Shown here piece after piece: positions 8,273 through 22,078 of a stretch of 64,000 nt of DNA. The stretch spans positions 62,001 to 126,000 of the forward strand of contig JAGWTU010000008.1 in assembly GCA_028868825.1 (NCBI GenBank). The letters run 5' to 3'. Source of the stretch: Burkholderiales bacterium (GTDB lineage Bacteria; Pseudomonadota; Gammaproteobacteria; Burkholderiales; Burkholderiaceae_C). Position 1 is the stretch's first letter. Each line of letters opens with the position of its first letter. The notes beneath the pieces are model-generated. The model was not told the DNA's origin. It was given only the letters and a program-made list of their open reading frames with translations, and ran no database searches. The position numbers and the translations under genes were made by a program.

Positions 8273-9124
8273 ATGAGCAACCCCACCATCGAATTGCGCG
8301 CCGGCGAACTCCGCATGGCGCTGCGACCCGACCTCGGCAGCGCCGTCGCCGGTCTCTGGCTGCGCGACCTGCCGGTGCTGCGCAGCACCGAGGGCGCCGA
8401 ACTCGGCGCGGCGCGGCTGTCGGGCTGTTATCCGCTGGCGCCCTATTCCAACCGTCTGGGTTACCGGCGCTTCCGCTGGCTCGGCCACGACCACCAGACG
8501 GCGCCAAACTTCGACGACAGCCCGCATTCGCTGCACGGCGTGGCGTGGACGCGGCCCTGGGAGACGGTGTCGACGAGCGCGGCCGAAGCCGAACTGCGCT
8601 ACGTCCACCGCGCCGACGCCGACTGGCCCTTCGATTTCGAACTGCGCCAGCGCTACGTCCTCACGCCCGGCGCGGCCGAGTTCCACCTCGCACTGACGAA
8701 CCGCGCCGACAAGCCGGCGCCGGTGGGCCTGGGCTGGCACCCCTATTTCCCCAAGCGCAGCCGCAGCCGGCTGCACATCGAATCGAGCGAGCGCTGGGAG
8801 AACGACGCCAGCGGCCTGCCGACGCGGCGCGTGCCGCAGCCCGGCATCGACGGCGACGTCGCCCATCTCGCGTTCGACAACTGCTTCGAGGGCTGGCGCG
8901 GCCCGGCGCGGCTGCGCGACGAGAAGCTCTCGCTGCGGCTGACCTCGTCGCTGCCCTACCTCGTCGTCTTCACGCCCGAGACCAAGCCCTACTATTGCGT
9001 CGAGCCGGTCAGCCATGTCAGCAACGCGCTGCACATGTCCGACCCGGCGGCCCACGGCCTGCGCAGCGTCGCCCCCGGTGCGACCTTCGACGCCTGGATG
9101 AAGATCGAGATCGCCGAAGCATGA
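8273..9124 (+). CDS. Aldose 1-epimerase family protein
   Basis: The 283-residue beta-sandwich protein matches the galactose mutarotase-like superfamily. Visible motifs are YPLAPYSNRLGYRRF (about 60-74), the HSLHGVAW segment holding one catalytic His (around 84), GLGWHPYFP with the second His (around 160), and a late Glu region (VFTPETKPYYCVEPVS, around 230-245). It likely interconverts alpha and beta anomers of an aldose in the cytoplasm. Its stop overlaps the start of the SMP-30/lactonase gene (ATGA), and GlpD follows, so it belongs to a short sugar/polyol catabolic operon. The particular sugar is not deducible. Confidence 0.9.
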   Translation: MSNPTIELRAGELRMALRPDLGSAVAGLWLRDLPVLRSTEGAELGAARLSGCYPLAPYSNRLGYRRFRWLGHDHQTAPNFDDSPHSLHGVAWTRPWETVSTSAAEAELRYVHRADADWPFDFELRQRYVLTPGAAEFHLALTNRADKPAPVGLGWHPYFPKRSRSRLHIESSERWENDASGLPTRRVPQPGIDGDVAHLAFDNCFEGWRGPARLRDEKLSLRLTSSLPYLVVFTPETKPYYCVEPVSHVSNALHMSDPAAHGLRSVAPGATFDAWMKIEIAEA

Positions 9125-10026
9125 ATCTCGTGTGGACCGCGCTGCCGGCACCGGCGGCGCTGCTCGGCGAATCGCCTTTCTGGCATCCCGACGAGTCGGC
9201 GCTGTACTGGTGCGACATCCCGGGCCGGGCGCTGCACCGCTGGCATCCGGCGGGTGAGCGGCACGACCATTGGGATCTCGAGAGCGAGCCCGGCTGCTGC
9301 GCGCCGCTGCCCGGCGGCGACCTGCTGCTGGCGCTGCGCAACGGCATCCACCGCTTCGACCCGCGCAGCGGCAAGTGCAGCCGCGTCGTCGAAGCACCGT
9401 ATGACCCGGCGCAGGAGCGCTTCAACGACGGCAAGGCCGACCCCCAGGGGCGGTTCTGGGTCGGCACGATCTACGAGCCGCGCCGGCCGGCGCTCGCGGC
9501 CCTGTACTGCTGGCCGGGCAAGGGCGAGAAGCTGCGCCGCGTCGCCGGCGACGTCACCGTCAGCAACGGCCTTGCGTTCAGCCCCGATGGCGCGACGATC
9601 TACTGGAGCGACACGACGGCCCACCGCATCTCGGCCTACGACTACGACGGCGCCGAGGGCACGCTGTCGCGCCACCGCGTGCTCGCCGAGTTCCCGCTCA
9701 AGCAGCCCGAGCAGGACCTCGCGACCTACGGCGGCCGCCCCGACGGCGCCGCGGTCGATGCCGAGGGTGCCTACTGGGTCGCGATGTTCGAGGGCCAGCG
9801 CCTGCTGCGCCTGGCCCCCGACGGGCGACTGCTGCAGGAACTGCCACTGCCGGTGCGCTGCCCGACGATGGTCTGCTTCGGCGGCGCCGACCTGCGCACG
9901 CTGTACGTGACGACGGCGCGCAACCACCGCAGTGCCGAGGAGCTGGCGGCGCAGCCGCTGGCCGGCCGCGTGCTGACGGCGCGCGTCGAGGTGCCGGGGC
10001 TGCCGGTGCATTTCGCGCGCGGCTGA
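9121..10026 (+). CDS. SMP-30/gluconolactonase family sugar lactonase
   Basis: A 301-residue six-bladed beta-propeller. Family signatures: an early LGESPFWHPDESALYWCDI with the metal-ligand Glu, ERFNDGKADPQGRFWVGT with the Asn/Asp of the metal site, VSNGLAFSPDGATIYWSDT, and PDGAAVDAEGAYWVAMF near residue 205. These enzymes hydrolyse aldonolactones with a divalent metal. ATG at 9121 overlaps the aldose epimerase stop, and the next gene (glpD) begins 4 bp after its own stop. The coupling suggests successive steps of a sugar-oxidation route; the adjacent GlpD could instead be independent. Confidence 0.92.
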   Translation: MNLVWTALPAPAALLGESPFWHPDESALYWCDIPGRALHRWHPAGERHDHWDLESEPGCCAPLPGGDLLLALRNGIHRFDPRSGKCSRVVEAPYDPAQERFNDGKADPQGRFWVGTIYEPRRPALAALYCWPGKGEKLRRVAGDVTVSNGLAFSPDGATIYWSDTTAHRISAYDYDGAEGTLSRHRVLAEFPLKQPEQDLATYGGRPDGAAVDAEGAYWVAMFEGQRLLRLAPDGRLLQELPLPVRCPTMVCFGGADLRTLYVTTARNHRSAEELAAQPLAGRVLTARVEVPGLPVHFARG

Positions 10027-10030
10027 GGCG

Positions 10031-11632
10031 ATGAACTCGGCCTCACCCGGTCGCGCCGAGTCGTTCGCGCGGCTGCGCGAGGCGGTCGAATACGACCTCG
10101 TCGTCGTCGGCGGCGGCGCCACGGGGCTGGGCGTCGCGCTCGACGCCACGGTGCGCGGCCTGCGCGTCGCACTCGTCGAATCCGACGATTTCGCCGCCGG
10201 CACTTCGTCGCGCGCGACGAAACTCGTCCATGGCGGCGTGCGCTACCTCGCGCAGGGCGACATCGGCCTCGTGCGCGAGGCACTGCACGAGCGCGCGGCG
10301 ATGCTCGCCAACGCGCCGCATGTCGCGCAGCGGCTGCCTTTCGTGATGCCGGGCTACCACTGGTGGGAGCGCGGCTTCTACGGCGTCGGCCTCAAGGCCT
10401 ACGACGCGCTCGCCGGCCGTCGCAGCCTGGGCGCGACCGAATGGCTGTCGAGCGCGCGCACACGCGCCCTGCTGCCCGGCGCCCGCGCCCAGGGGCTGTG
10501 GGGCGGCGTGCGCTACTGGGACGCGCAGTTCGACGACGCTCGCTACGCGCTGCTGCTGGCGCGCACGGCGCAGGCGCGCGGCGCGCGGCTGCTCAACCAT
10601 TGCCCGGCGATCGACCTCGTGCGAGAAGGGAAAGAGGGCGGCCAGGTGCGCGGCGTCGTCGTGCGCGATGCCGAGACCGGCGTCGCGGCGACGCTGCGCG
10701 CGCGCTGCGTCGTCAACGCCGCGGGCGTCTGGGTCGACGCGGTGCGCGCGATGGATCACGAGCCCGAGGCGCCGGCGCAGCCGCCGCTGGTGGCGCCGAG
10801 CCAGGGCGTGCACCTGATCGTCGACCGCAGCTTCATGCCGGGCGGCCATGCGCTGCTGATCCCGCGCACGGCCGACGGCCGCGTGCTGTTCGCCGTGCCC
10901 TGGCTCGGCAAGACCATCCTGGGCACCACCGACACGCCGCGCCACGACCTCGCCCGCGAGCCCACGCCCTACCCCGCCGAGGTCGAATTCATCCTCGGCG
11001 AAGCGGCGCGCGTGCTCGCGCGGCCACCGCGGCGCGAGGACGTGCGCTCGATCTGGGTCGGCCTGCGGCCGCTCGTCAAGCATCGCGGCGACGACGGCGA
11101 CGCGAACACGAAGGCGATCTCGCGCGAGCACACGGTGATCGTCGGCCGCTCGGGCCTCGTCACGGTGACGGGCGGCAAATGGACGACCTACCGCGCCATC
11201 GCCGAGGACGTGCTCGACCACGCGATGACGCGCGGTCTGCTGCCGCGTCGGCCGGGCGGTGTGACGGCGCGGCTGCCGCTGCTGGGTGCGGCGCCGGGGC
11301 GCCCGCTGACCGAGCCGCCGGGCGAGCATCTCTACGGCAGCGAAGCGGCGCGGCTGCGCGAGTTGCCGGGCGCCGCGAACTGGCTCTGGCGCGACCCCGA
11401 GACCGGCAGCGGCGGCCTCAGCGAGGCGATGGTGCGCTACGCCGCACGCGAGGAGATGGCGCGCGAGGTCGGCGACATGCTGGCGCGGCGTTCGCGGCTG
11501 CTGTTTCTCGACGCCGCGGCGGCCGGCGCGCTCGCCGAGCGCGTCGCGGCGATCCTCGCCGAAGAGACCGGGCGCGAGGTCGACCCGGCGGGCTTCGAGG
11601 CCCTCGCGCTGCAGTACCGCAGCCTGCCCTGA
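10031..11632 (+). CDS. glpD: Aerobic glycerol-3-phosphate dehydrogenase
   Basis: The 533-residue flavoprotein fits the GlpD family in length and motifs. It has an N-terminal FAD dinucleotide-binding motif (DLVVVGGGATGLGVALDA, about 20-38), TSSRATKLVHGGVRYL (about 58-72), HYDPxx-type middle replaced by VRYWDAQFDDARY, and the late KHRGDDGDANTKAISREHTV and TVTGGKWTTYR (about 370-395). It oxidises glycerol-3-phosphate to DHAP at the inner membrane and passes electrons to quinone. It is the last gene of the plus-strand sugar operon and ends 10 bp before the convergent dsbD. No glpF, glpK or glpR lies nearby. Confidence 0.93.
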   Translation: MNSASPGRAESFARLREAVEYDLVVVGGGATGLGVALDATVRGLRVALVESDDFAAGTSSRATKLVHGGVRYLAQGDIGLVREALHERAAMLANAPHVAQRLPFVMPGYHWWERGFYGVGLKAYDALAGRRSLGATEWLSSARTRALLPGARAQGLWGGVRYWDAQFDDARYALLLARTAQARGARLLNHCPAIDLVREGKEGGQVRGVVVRDAETGVAATLRARCVVNAAGVWVDAVRAMDHEPEAPAQPPLVAPSQGVHLIVDRSFMPGGHALLIPRTADGRVLFAVPWLGKTILGTTDTPRHDLAREPTPYPAEVEFILGEAARVLARPPRREDVRSIWVGLRPLVKHRGDDGDANTKAISREHTVIVGRSGLVTVTGGKWTTYRAIAEDVLDHAMTRGLLPRRPGGVTARLPLLGAAPGRPLTEPPGEHLYGSEAARLRELPGAANWLWRDPETGSGGLSEAMVRYAAREEMAREVGDMLARRSRLLFLDAAAAGALAERVAAILAEETGREVDPAGFEALALQYRSLP

Positions 11633-11642
11633 AGCCTGCGAC

Positions 11643-13799
11643 TCAGGTCTTCGGCGCGATCGCGTCGAGGGCCTGATGCACCTCGTCGGGGCTCAGGATC
11701 TCGTTGAGCAATTTCGGCTCGGCGTGGCCCGGCGCGTAGAGCGCGTAGACCGGCACGCCGCTGCGACCCAGCCGCGTCAGCTCGGCGCTGATCGCCGCGT
11801 CGCGGCGCGTCCAGTCGGCGCGCAGCAGCAGCACATGCCGCTGGTCGAACGCGGCGCGCACGCCGGCGTCGGCCAGCGTCGTGCGCTTGTTGAACTGGCA
11901 GGTCACGCACCAGGCGGCGGTGAAGTCGACGAACACCGGACGGCCCTCGGCCTGCGCCTGGGCGACGCGCGCCGTCGACCAGGGTTGCCAGGTCTGGCCC
12001 TGGATGTCGGCGGCGACCGCGGCCGAGGCTTCGGGCTTGAGCAGCGGCCCGGCCCAGAACAGCGCCGCGATCAGGCCGGCCAGCGCCAGCGCGCCGAAGC
12101 CGCGCCGCGCCCGCGTCCCCAGCGCCGGCGCACCCAGCGCCCAGGCCGCGAAGGCCAGTGCCAGCAGCAGCAGCAACAGCGCCGCGGCGCCGTCGATGCC
12201 GGCCTGCTGGCCGAGGACCCAGACGAGCCAGACGACGGTCGCGAACATCGGGAACGCCATCAGGTTCTTGAAATGCTGCATCCAGATCCCCGGTCGCGGC
12301 AGCAGCGCGGCCAGCCGCGGCCAGGCGCTCGCCGCGAGGTAGGGCAGCGCCATGCCCAGGCCGATCGCCGCGAACACCGTCAGCGCCTGCACCGCCGGCA
12401 GCGTCACCGCGGCGCCGAGCGATGCGCCCATGAACGGCGCCGTGCAGGGCGAGGCGACGGCCACGGCGAGCACGCCGGTGAGCAGCGAATCGGTCACCGG
12501 GTGGCGCGCCCGCGCGGCGAGCCAGGAACCCGGCAGCACCGACCCGAGTTCGAAGACGCCGGCCAGATTCAGGCCGATGAGCGTGAACAGCGCCGCGAGC
12601 GAGGCGACGACCACCGGCGACTGCAGCTGGAAGCCCCAGCCGAGCTGCTCGCCGCCGGCACGCAGGCCCAGCAGCAGCGCGGCGAGGGCGACGAACGAGA
12701 CCACCACGCCCGCCGTGTAGGCGAGTCCGCCGACGAGCAGCGCGCGCCGGTCCTCGGCGTGGCGCGCGAATCCCAGCACCTTGAGCGAGAGCACCGGGAA
12801 GACGCAGGGCATCAGGTTGAGCAGCATGCCGCCCAGCAGCGCGAGGACGATGGCCAGTCCCAGGCCGGTCGCGGGTGCGGTCGTCGGCGGCGGGGTCTGC
12901 GGCGTGGGTGCCGTGGCCGTCAAGGCGGGCAGTGCCGCGGCGGCCGAGGCCGCCGCCGGCCAGGGCGTGGTGACTGCCACCTCGACGCGGATGCCGGCGG
13001 CCTCGCCCGGCGCGGCCAGCACGGCCGGGATCACTTGCGGCGAGGCGCTGCGCTGCGCATCGAGCGGGATGCGCGTCGACCAGTCGGCACCGTCCCAGCG
13101 CCCCGCGTGGCCGGTCTGGTACTGGATCACGCCCGGGGTCTCGACGTAGAACTGGAGGTCGCGACCGCGCCAGGCGGCCGGCAGACCGGCGGCCTTGACG
13201 CGCAAGGCGCCGTCGGCCACCGCGGCGCTTGCGCTGACGCCGGCGACCTCGCGCGGCAGCGCCGCCTGCGTGGCCGCGAACAACGCCGCGTCGCTGGCGG
13301 TCGCCGCGTGCGCGGGCAGGCGCAGCGCGAAATCGCCGCTCTGCGGGATGCAGACATCCTTGCATACGAGCCACTCGGCGTGCAGCTTCACGTCGAGCGC
13401 GTCGGCCTGGAAGCCGGCCGGCACCGTCACCGCCACCGGCAGCAGCAGCCGGCCTTCGTAGCCGTAGTTCAGCAGCGGGCCGATCGGCAGTTGCTGGGGC
13501 GTCGGCCATGCGATCTCGCCGGCCGTGAATCCCGGCGGCAGCGTCCAATCGAGCGTCGTCGGTAGACCCGAATCGCCCGGGTTCTTCCAATACGTATGCC
13601 AATGCGGCTGGTGGTCGATCTTCAGCCCCAGCCACAGCGGCTTGCCGGCGACGACGCCGTCGGGCGCCTGCGCCACGAGTTCGGCGCGCACCTGGTCGGT
13701 CGTGACCACGGCGCCGGGCAGCGCGGCGATGGCGACGCCCGAACAGACGAACCCCGCTGCGGCGAGCAGCGGGGCGATATAGAAGTTGGGCGATTTCAT
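11643..13799 (-). CDS. dsbD: Thiol:disulfide interchange protein DsbD
   Basis: A 718-residue inner-membrane protein. A signal peptide (about 1-25) precedes the periplasmic alpha domain, whose cysteines sit in VCKDVCIPQSG (about 145-155). A linker rich in Ala/Pro/Thr leads to the eight-helix beta domain (about 290-570), with redox cysteines in MPCVFPVLSLK and SPCTAPFMG. The C-terminal thioredoxin-like gamma domain has AAWCVTCQ (near 634). All three redox pairs are present. DsbD carries cytoplasmic reducing power to periplasmic DsbC and cytochrome c maturation proteins. It is transcribed divergently from the ATP synthase operon across a 193-bp gap and convergently to glpD. Confidence 0.95.
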   Translation of the reverse strand: MKSPNFYIAPLLAAAGFVCSGVAIAALPGAVVTTDQVRAELVAQAPDGVVAGKPLWLGLKIDHQPHWHTYWKNPGDSGLPTTLDWTLPPGFTAGEIAWPTPQQLPIGPLLNYGYEGRLLLPVAVTVPAGFQADALDVKLHAEWLVCKDVCIPQSGDFALRLPAHAATASDAALFAATQAALPREVAGVSASAAVADGALRVKAAGLPAAWRGRDLQFYVETPGVIQYQTGHAGRWDGADWSTRIPLDAQRSASPQVIPAVLAAPGEAAGIRVEVAVTTPWPAAASAAAALPALTATAPTPQTPPPTTAPATGLGLAIVLALLGGMLLNLMPCVFPVLSLKVLGFARHAEDRRALLVGGLAYTAGVVVSFVALAALLLGLRAGGEQLGWGFQLQSPVVVASLAALFTLIGLNLAGVFELGSVLPGSWLAARARHPVTDSLLTGVLAVAVASPCTAPFMGASLGAAVTLPAVQALTVFAAIGLGMALPYLAASAWPRLAALLPRPGIWMQHFKNLMAFPMFATVVWLVWVLGQQAGIDGAAALLLLLLALAFAAWALGAPALGTRARRGFGALALAGLIAALFWAGPLLKPEASAAVAADIQGQTWQPWSTARVAQAQAEGRPVFVDFTAAWCVTCQFNKRTTLADAGVRAAFDQRHVLLLRADWTRRDAAISAELTRLGRSGVPVYALYAPGHAEPKLLNEILSPDEVHQALDAIAPKT

Positions 13800-13956
13800 G
13801 TGGCGCGTTGGAGGTCCGGAACCGGTCTCGGTTCCTCGACCGGACTGTGATTGTGCGGCGCCTGCCGCCGCGCCGTCGCTTCGTACCGCGATGTAACCAC
13901 GGCACCACAACCGCGCGGCCATGGGCCCCGGATTCGGGCGAGTGCGGGTTTCTTCG

Positions 13957-13962
13957 TATAAT
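13957..13962 (+). promoter_or_regulatory. -10 box candidate for the atp operon
   Basis: A perfect TATAAT lies 30 bp before the atpI start in the dsbD/atpI divergent gap. The -35 region at 17-18 bp spacing is poor (TTCGGG at 13933-13938), so the assignment rests on the -10 hexamer and its position. Confidence 0.55.
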
Positions 13963-13992
13963 CCCGAGGCTTTGCCGACCTCAAACGAAGCC

Positions 13993-14484
13993 ATGGCGAT
14001 CGAAATGCAAGACGACCGCTGGGGCGACCCAGAAGCTGAGGCGGCAGCACGGGACAAGGCTTTCAAGCCTTTGACCAGGGAGCAAGCGCAGGCGCTGCGC
14101 CTGAAGGATCCGCCGCTGTCGCCATGGCGTGTCCTGATGGTTCAGGCCTGGGTCGGTGTGGTGGTGGCGCTGTTCGCGGCGCTGCTGACGAGAAAGCAGG
14201 AGGCAGGGTGGTCGGCGCTGTACGGCGCGGCCACGGTGGTGATACCGGGTGCCTTGATGGCGCGCGGGATGACCAGCAAACTCAGCAGCATGTCGCCCGG
14301 CACGAGTGCCGTCAGCTTCATGTTGTGGGAAGCAGTCAAGATCGCGGTCTCGGTCGTCATGCTGGTGCTGGCGCCGAAGATCGTTCAACACCTGAACTGG
14401 CTGGCGCTGCTGGCGGGTCTGGTGTTGTGCATGAAGGTTTACTGGCTCGCGCTGTTGTGGCGGGGCCGATCGAAATCGAACTGA
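13993..14484 (+). CDS. atpI: ATP synthase subunit I (assembly factor)
   Basis: A 163-residue small membrane protein with a charged 45-residue cytoplasmic N-terminus and four predicted TM helices (about 48-65, 73-91, 108-126, 133-152). AtpI assists c-ring assembly and is not part of the finished enzyme. The start is the ATG at 13993; the longer frame upstream runs through the promoter. It sits directly before atpB with a 9-bp gap, the standard betaproteobacterial order. The sequence is poorly conserved in general, so identification depends on topology and position. Confidence 0.88.
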   Translation: MAIEMQDDRWGDPEAEAAARDKAFKPLTREQAQALRLKDPPLSPWRVLMVQAWVGVVVALFAALLTRKQEAGWSALYGAATVVIPGALMARGMTSKLSSMSPGTSAVSFMLWEAVKIAVSVVMLVLAPKIVQHLNWLALLAGLVLCMKVYWLALLWRGRSKSN

Positions 14485-14493
14485 CGAGAGAAC

Positions 14494-15688
<1,195 letters not shown>

Positions 15689-15779
15689 TGGCGCTGGGGC
15701 CGCGCGCGTCGCGGTCCCGCCAGTCGCCGCCCCGTGCTGACGGGGCGGACCCATCCGTCACCGCGATCGAGGCAATCAA

Positions 15780-16250
15780 TTGAGCATCACCGGTACCCTC
15801 ATCATCCAGATCATCGTGTTCGCACTGCTGGTGCTGTTCACGATGAAATTCGTCTGGCCGCCGATCACCACGGCGCTCGACGAGCGCGCGCGCAAGATCG
15901 CCGATGGCCTGTCGGCCGCCGACAAGGCCAAGAGTGAACTCGCCGTCGCCAACAAGCGCGTCGAGCAGCAGCTTTCCGCCGCCCGCGACGACGCGACCAA
16001 GCGGCTGGCCGACGCCGACCGCCTGGCGCAGCAGATCGTCGAGGAAGCCAAGGGCAAGGCGACGATCGAAGGCGAGAAGATCATCGCCGCCGCCCGCGCC
16101 GAGGCCGAGCAGGAATCCGTGAAGGCGCGCGAGGCGCTGCGCGAGCAGGTCGCCGGACTCGCCGTCAAGGGCGCCGAGCAGATCCTGCGCCGCGAGGTGA
16201 ATCCGAGCGTCCACGCGGACCTGCTGAGCCGACTCAAGGCGGAGCTCTGA
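15780..16250 (+). CDS. atpF: ATP synthase Fo subunit b (TTG start)
   Basis: A 156-residue peripheral-stalk subunit: one N-terminal TM helix (about 5-25, [21 protein letters not shown]) and a long charged coiled coil (30-150) with Ala/Lys/Glu heptads. The start is TTG at 15780; no ATG or GTG lies at the conserved N-terminus, and a GAGG Shine-Dalgarno sits about 8 nt upstream. Using the next internal ATG would remove most of the TM helix. Its stop is one base from the atpH start. Confidence 0.95.
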   Translation: MSITGTLIIQIIVFALLVLFTMKFVWPPITTALDERARKIADGLSAADKAKSELAVANKRVEQQLSAARDDATKRLADADRLAQQIVEEAKGKATIEGEKIIAAARAEAEQESVKAREALREQVAGLAVKGAEQILRREVNPSVHADLLSRLKAEL

Positions 16251-16251
16251 A

Positions 16252-16794
16252 ATGGCTGAACTGGCGACCATCGCAAGGCCTTACGCCGAAGCGCTGTTCA
16301 GTTCGGCCGGTGCATCGGCTGCGGCCTTCAAGCCGCAGATCGAAGGCCTGGCCGCACTCGCGGCGAACCCCGAGTTGCGCCAGTTCGCCGACAACCCGAA
16401 GGTCAGCGCGACCCAGGTCTTCGACCTCGTCGCCGGCGTCGCGCTGCAGCGCGGCCTGACGCTCGATCCGAAGATCGGCAACCTGCTGCGCACGGTGATC
16501 GAGAACGGCCGGCTCGCCGCGCTGCCCGAGGTCGCGTCGCAGTTCGGCGCGCTCGTCAACGGCAGCACCGGCGTGTCGGACGCGACGATCCACAGCGCCT
16601 TCCCGATCGACGCCAACCAGCTTCGCGACGTCGTCGCGGCGCTCGAGAAGCGCTTCGGCCGCAAGCTCAATGCCCAGGTGGAAATCGCCCCCGAGTTGAT
16701 CGGCGGCATCCGCGTTGCGGTCGGCGACGAGGTGCTCGACACCTCGGTGCGCGCCCGTCTCGATCAGATGAAAGCTGCGCTGACCGCCGCCTGA
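16252..16794 (+). CDS. atpH: ATP synthase F1 subunit delta
   Basis: A 180-residue cytoplasmic subunit joining the b stalk to the alpha/beta hexamer. The N-terminal helical bundle starts with [12 protein letters not shown] (about 4-15) and the C-terminal half has the family signature [35 protein letters not shown] (about 138-172). Length and order are standard. It begins one base after the atpF stop and lies 30 bp before atpA. Confidence 0.97.
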   Translation: MAELATIARPYAEALFSSAGASAAAFKPQIEGLAALAANPELRQFADNPKVSATQVFDLVAGVALQRGLTLDPKIGNLLRTVIENGRLAALPEVASQFGALVNGSTGVSDATIHSAFPIDANQLRDVVAALEKRFGRKLNAQVEIAPELIGGIRVAVGDEVLDTSVRARLDQMKAALTAA

Positions 16795-16824
16795 AGGCGA
16801 GCACGGCGCACCCAGGAGAATCGC

Positions 16825-18378
<1,554 letters not shown>

Positions 18379-18399
18379 GCACGCTTCAGGAGCAGGACC

Positions 18400-19284
18400 A
18401 TGGCGGTCGGCAAAGAGATACGCGGCAAGATCAAATCGGTGGAGAACACCAAGAAGATCACCAAGGCCATGGAAATGGTTGCCGCGAGCAAGATGCGCAA
18501 GGCGCAGGAGCGCATGCGCGCGGCGCGGCCCTATGCCGACAAGGTGCGCAACATCGCGGCCAACCTGGCGCAGGCGAACCCGGAATACCGCTCGCCCTAC
18601 CAGCGCAGCGGCGGTGACGCGAAGGCCGTCGGCTTCATCGTCGTGACCACCGACAAGGGCCTGTGCGGCGGCCTCAACACCAACGTGCTGCGCGCCGTCA
18701 CGGTCAAGATGAAGGACGTGCAGACGGCCGGCAACAGCATCCAGGCGGTGGCGATCGGCAACAAGGGCTTCGGCTTCCTGAACCGCATCGGTGCCAACGT
18801 CGTCAGCCACGCGATCCAGCTCGGCGACGCGCCGCAGCTCGACAAGCTGATCGGCCCGGTGAAGGTCATGCTCGACGCCTTCGTCGCCGGCAAGCTCGAC
18901 GCCGTCCACCTCTGCTACACGAAGTTCATCAACACGATGAAGCAGGAGCCGATGGTCGAGCAGCTGCTGCCGCTGCCGGCGAACAAGCTCGAGCAGACCG
19001 CGGCCGAGAAGAGCCAGCATGGCTGGGACTACATCTACGAGCCCGATCCGGCGACCGTGATCGACGAGCTGATGACGCGCTACATCGAGGCCCTGGTCTA
19101 CCAGGCCGTGGCCGAGAACATGGCCAGCGAGCAGAGCGCGCGCATGGTCGCGATGAAGGCGGCGACCGACAACGCCGGCACGCTGATCGGCGAGTTGAAG
19201 CTCATCTACAACAAGACGCGGCAGGCGGCGATCACGAAGGAACTCTCCGAGATCGTCAGCGGCGCGGCCGCCATCGGCGGTTGA
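18400..19284 (+). CDS. atpG: ATP synthase F1 subunit gamma
   Basis: A 294-residue central-rotor subunit. The N-terminal helix [33 protein letters not shown] (given here in part as residues 4-36) and the C-terminal helix with [27 protein letters not shown] form the rotating coiled coil. The middle Rossmann-like region has [14 protein letters not shown] (about 83-96). A CAGGAGC Shine-Dalgarno precedes ATG. The order atpA-atpG-atpD is standard. Confidence 0.97.
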   Translation: MAVGKEIRGKIKSVENTKKITKAMEMVAASKMRKAQERMRAARPYADKVRNIAANLAQANPEYRSPYQRSGGDAKAVGFIVVTTDKGLCGGLNTNVLRAVTVKMKDVQTAGNSIQAVAIGNKGFGFLNRIGANVVSHAIQLGDAPQLDKLIGPVKVMLDAFVAGKLDAVHLCYTKFINTMKQEPMVEQLLPLPANKLEQTAAEKSQHGWDYIYEPDPATVIDELMTRYIEALVYQAVAENMASEQSARMVAMKAATDNAGTLIGELKLIYNKTRQAAITKELSEIVSGAAAIGG

Positions 19285-19330
19285 ACGCGGTCGAATCCGC
19301 CCCGCATCCGAATTCAGCGATTCAAGTTAG

Positions 19331-20755
<1,425 letters not shown>

Positions 20756-20764
20756 GGAGCCGCC

Positions 20765-21181
20765 ATGGCGACCATCCATGTCGACGTCGTCTCGGCCGAG
20801 GAGAACATCTTCTCCGGCGAGGCCAAGTTCGTCGCCCTGCCGGGCGAGAACGGCGAGCTCGGCATCCTGCCGCGCCACACGCCGCTGATCACGCGCATCA
20901 AGCCGGGCGCGGTGCGCATCGAGCGCGCCGACAACAACGAAGAGGAATTCGTCTTCGTCGCCGGCGGCATCCTCGAGGTCCAGCCGGGCACGGTGACGGT
21001 GCTCGCCGACACGGCGATCCGCGGCAAGGACCTCGACGAGGCCAAGGCCACCGAGGCCAAGAAGCAGGCCGAGGAAGCGATGAAGAACGCCAAGAGCGAC
21101 ATCGACCTGGCCGCGGCGCAGGGCGAGTTCGCGGCGATGGCGGCGCAGCTGGCCGCGATCCAGAAGCTGCGCAAGAAGTAA
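20765..21181 (+). CDS. atpC: ATP synthase F1 subunit epsilon
   Basis: A 138-residue subunit with an N-terminal beta-sandwich (about 1-85; [24 protein letters not shown]) and two C-terminal helices (about 90-138) that can inhibit ATP hydrolysis. It starts 9 bp after atpD with an AAGGAG Shine-Dalgarno and is the last gene of the operon, 22 bp before a clear hairpin. Confidence 0.97.
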   Translation: MATIHVDVVSAEENIFSGEAKFVALPGENGELGILPRHTPLITRIKPGAVRIERADNNEEEFVFVAGGILEVQPGTVTVLADTAIRGKDLDEAKATEAKKQAEEAMKNAKSDIDLAAAQGEFAAMAAQLAAIQKLRKK

Positions 21182-21203
21182 CCGGCGGCCGCTGTCTTTC
21201 GCA

Positions 21204-21239
21204 ACAAACCCGCCGCGCCGCAAGGTCTGGCGGGTTTGT
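21204..21239 (+). terminator. Terminator of the atp operon
   Basis: A perfect 11-bp inverted repeat, ACAAACCCGCC (21204-21214) and GGCGGGTTTGT (21229-21239), with a 14-nt loop, followed by CGTTTG. The A-rich 5' arm and T-rich 3' arm are typical of a Rho-independent terminator and could work in both directions. It lies 22 bp after atpC. Confidence 0.8.
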
Positions 21240-21298
21240 CGTTTGCGGCCTGTCGTGCAGCGCGAGAATCCGGCCATGGCGACACGGCAGGAGCGGCG

Positions 21299-22069
21299 AT
21301 GGGTGAAGGCAGGATTTCCAAGCAGGCCTATGCGCAGCAGATGCTGCCGCTGGAGATCGAGCTCAACGCCGTCGCGCGCTGGCTGCAGCACAGCGGCAAG
21401 CGCCTGCTCGTGCTGTTCGAGGGCCGCGACACGGCGGGCAAGGGCGGCGTCATCGCGGCGATCGCGCAGACGCTGAACCCGCGCCAATGCGGCGTCGTCG
21501 CGCTGCCCAGGCCCGACGAGCGCGAACGCAGCGAATGGTATTTCCAGCGCTACGTGCCGCACCTGCCGGCGGCGGGCGAGCTCCGGCTCTTCGACCGCAG
21601 CTGGTACAACCGCGCCGGCGTCGAGCGCGTGATGGGCTTCGCGACCGAGTCGCAGGTCGAGGCCTTCCTGAAGCAGGCGCCGGCGTTCGAACGCCAGCTC
21701 GTCGACGACGGCATCCTGCTCTTCAAGTACTGGCTCACGGTCGACCAGGCGCAGCAGGAAAAGCGCTTCGCCGACCGCCTGCGCGATCCGCTCAAGCGCT
21801 GGAAATTCTCCGAGGTCGACGCCCAGGCGCGGACGAAATACATCGATTACGGCCATGCGCGCGACGCCATGCTCGAAGCGACGCACAAGCGCTGGGCGCC
21901 CTGGACCCTGGTCGACTTCAACGACCAGCGCCGCGGCCGGCTGACGTTGATCCGCGACCTGTTGTCGCGACTGCCCGATTACCGCCTGCCCGAGGTCGCG
22001 GTCGAGTTGCCGCCGCTGGGCCGCGCGCCGCGCAAGGAGCGGTTTCGCGGACCGCTGCGGCCGATCTGA
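21299..22069 (+). CDS. ppk2: Polyphosphate kinase 2 family protein
   Basis: A 256-residue P-loop kinase of the PPK2 family. Walker A reads FEGRDTAGKGGVI (about 41-53), the lid region has RPDERERSEWYFQRYVPHLP (about 73-92), and Walker B is LRLFDRSWYNRAGVERVMGF (about 97-116), followed by KYWLTVD and DPLKRWKFSEVD. Family members transfer phosphate between polyphosphate and nucleotides; single-domain proteins of this size usually make or use GTP/ATP. The start is ATG at 21299 after CAGGAGCGG; an upstream ATG at 21276 is in another frame. It may be transcribed on its own after the atp terminator. Confidence 0.92.
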   Translation: MGEGRISKQAYAQQMLPLEIELNAVARWLQHSGKRLLVLFEGRDTAGKGGVIAAIAQTLNPRQCGVVALPRPDERERSEWYFQRYVPHLPAAGELRLFDRSWYNRAGVERVMGFATESQVEAFLKQAPAFERQLVDDGILLFKYWLTVDQAQQEKRFADRLRDPLKRWKFSEVDAQARTKYIDYGHARDAMLEATHKRWAPWTLVDFNDQRRGRLTLIRDLLSRLPDYRLPEVAVELPPLGRAPRKERFRGPLRPI

Positions 22070-22078
22070 GCCCTGCGT

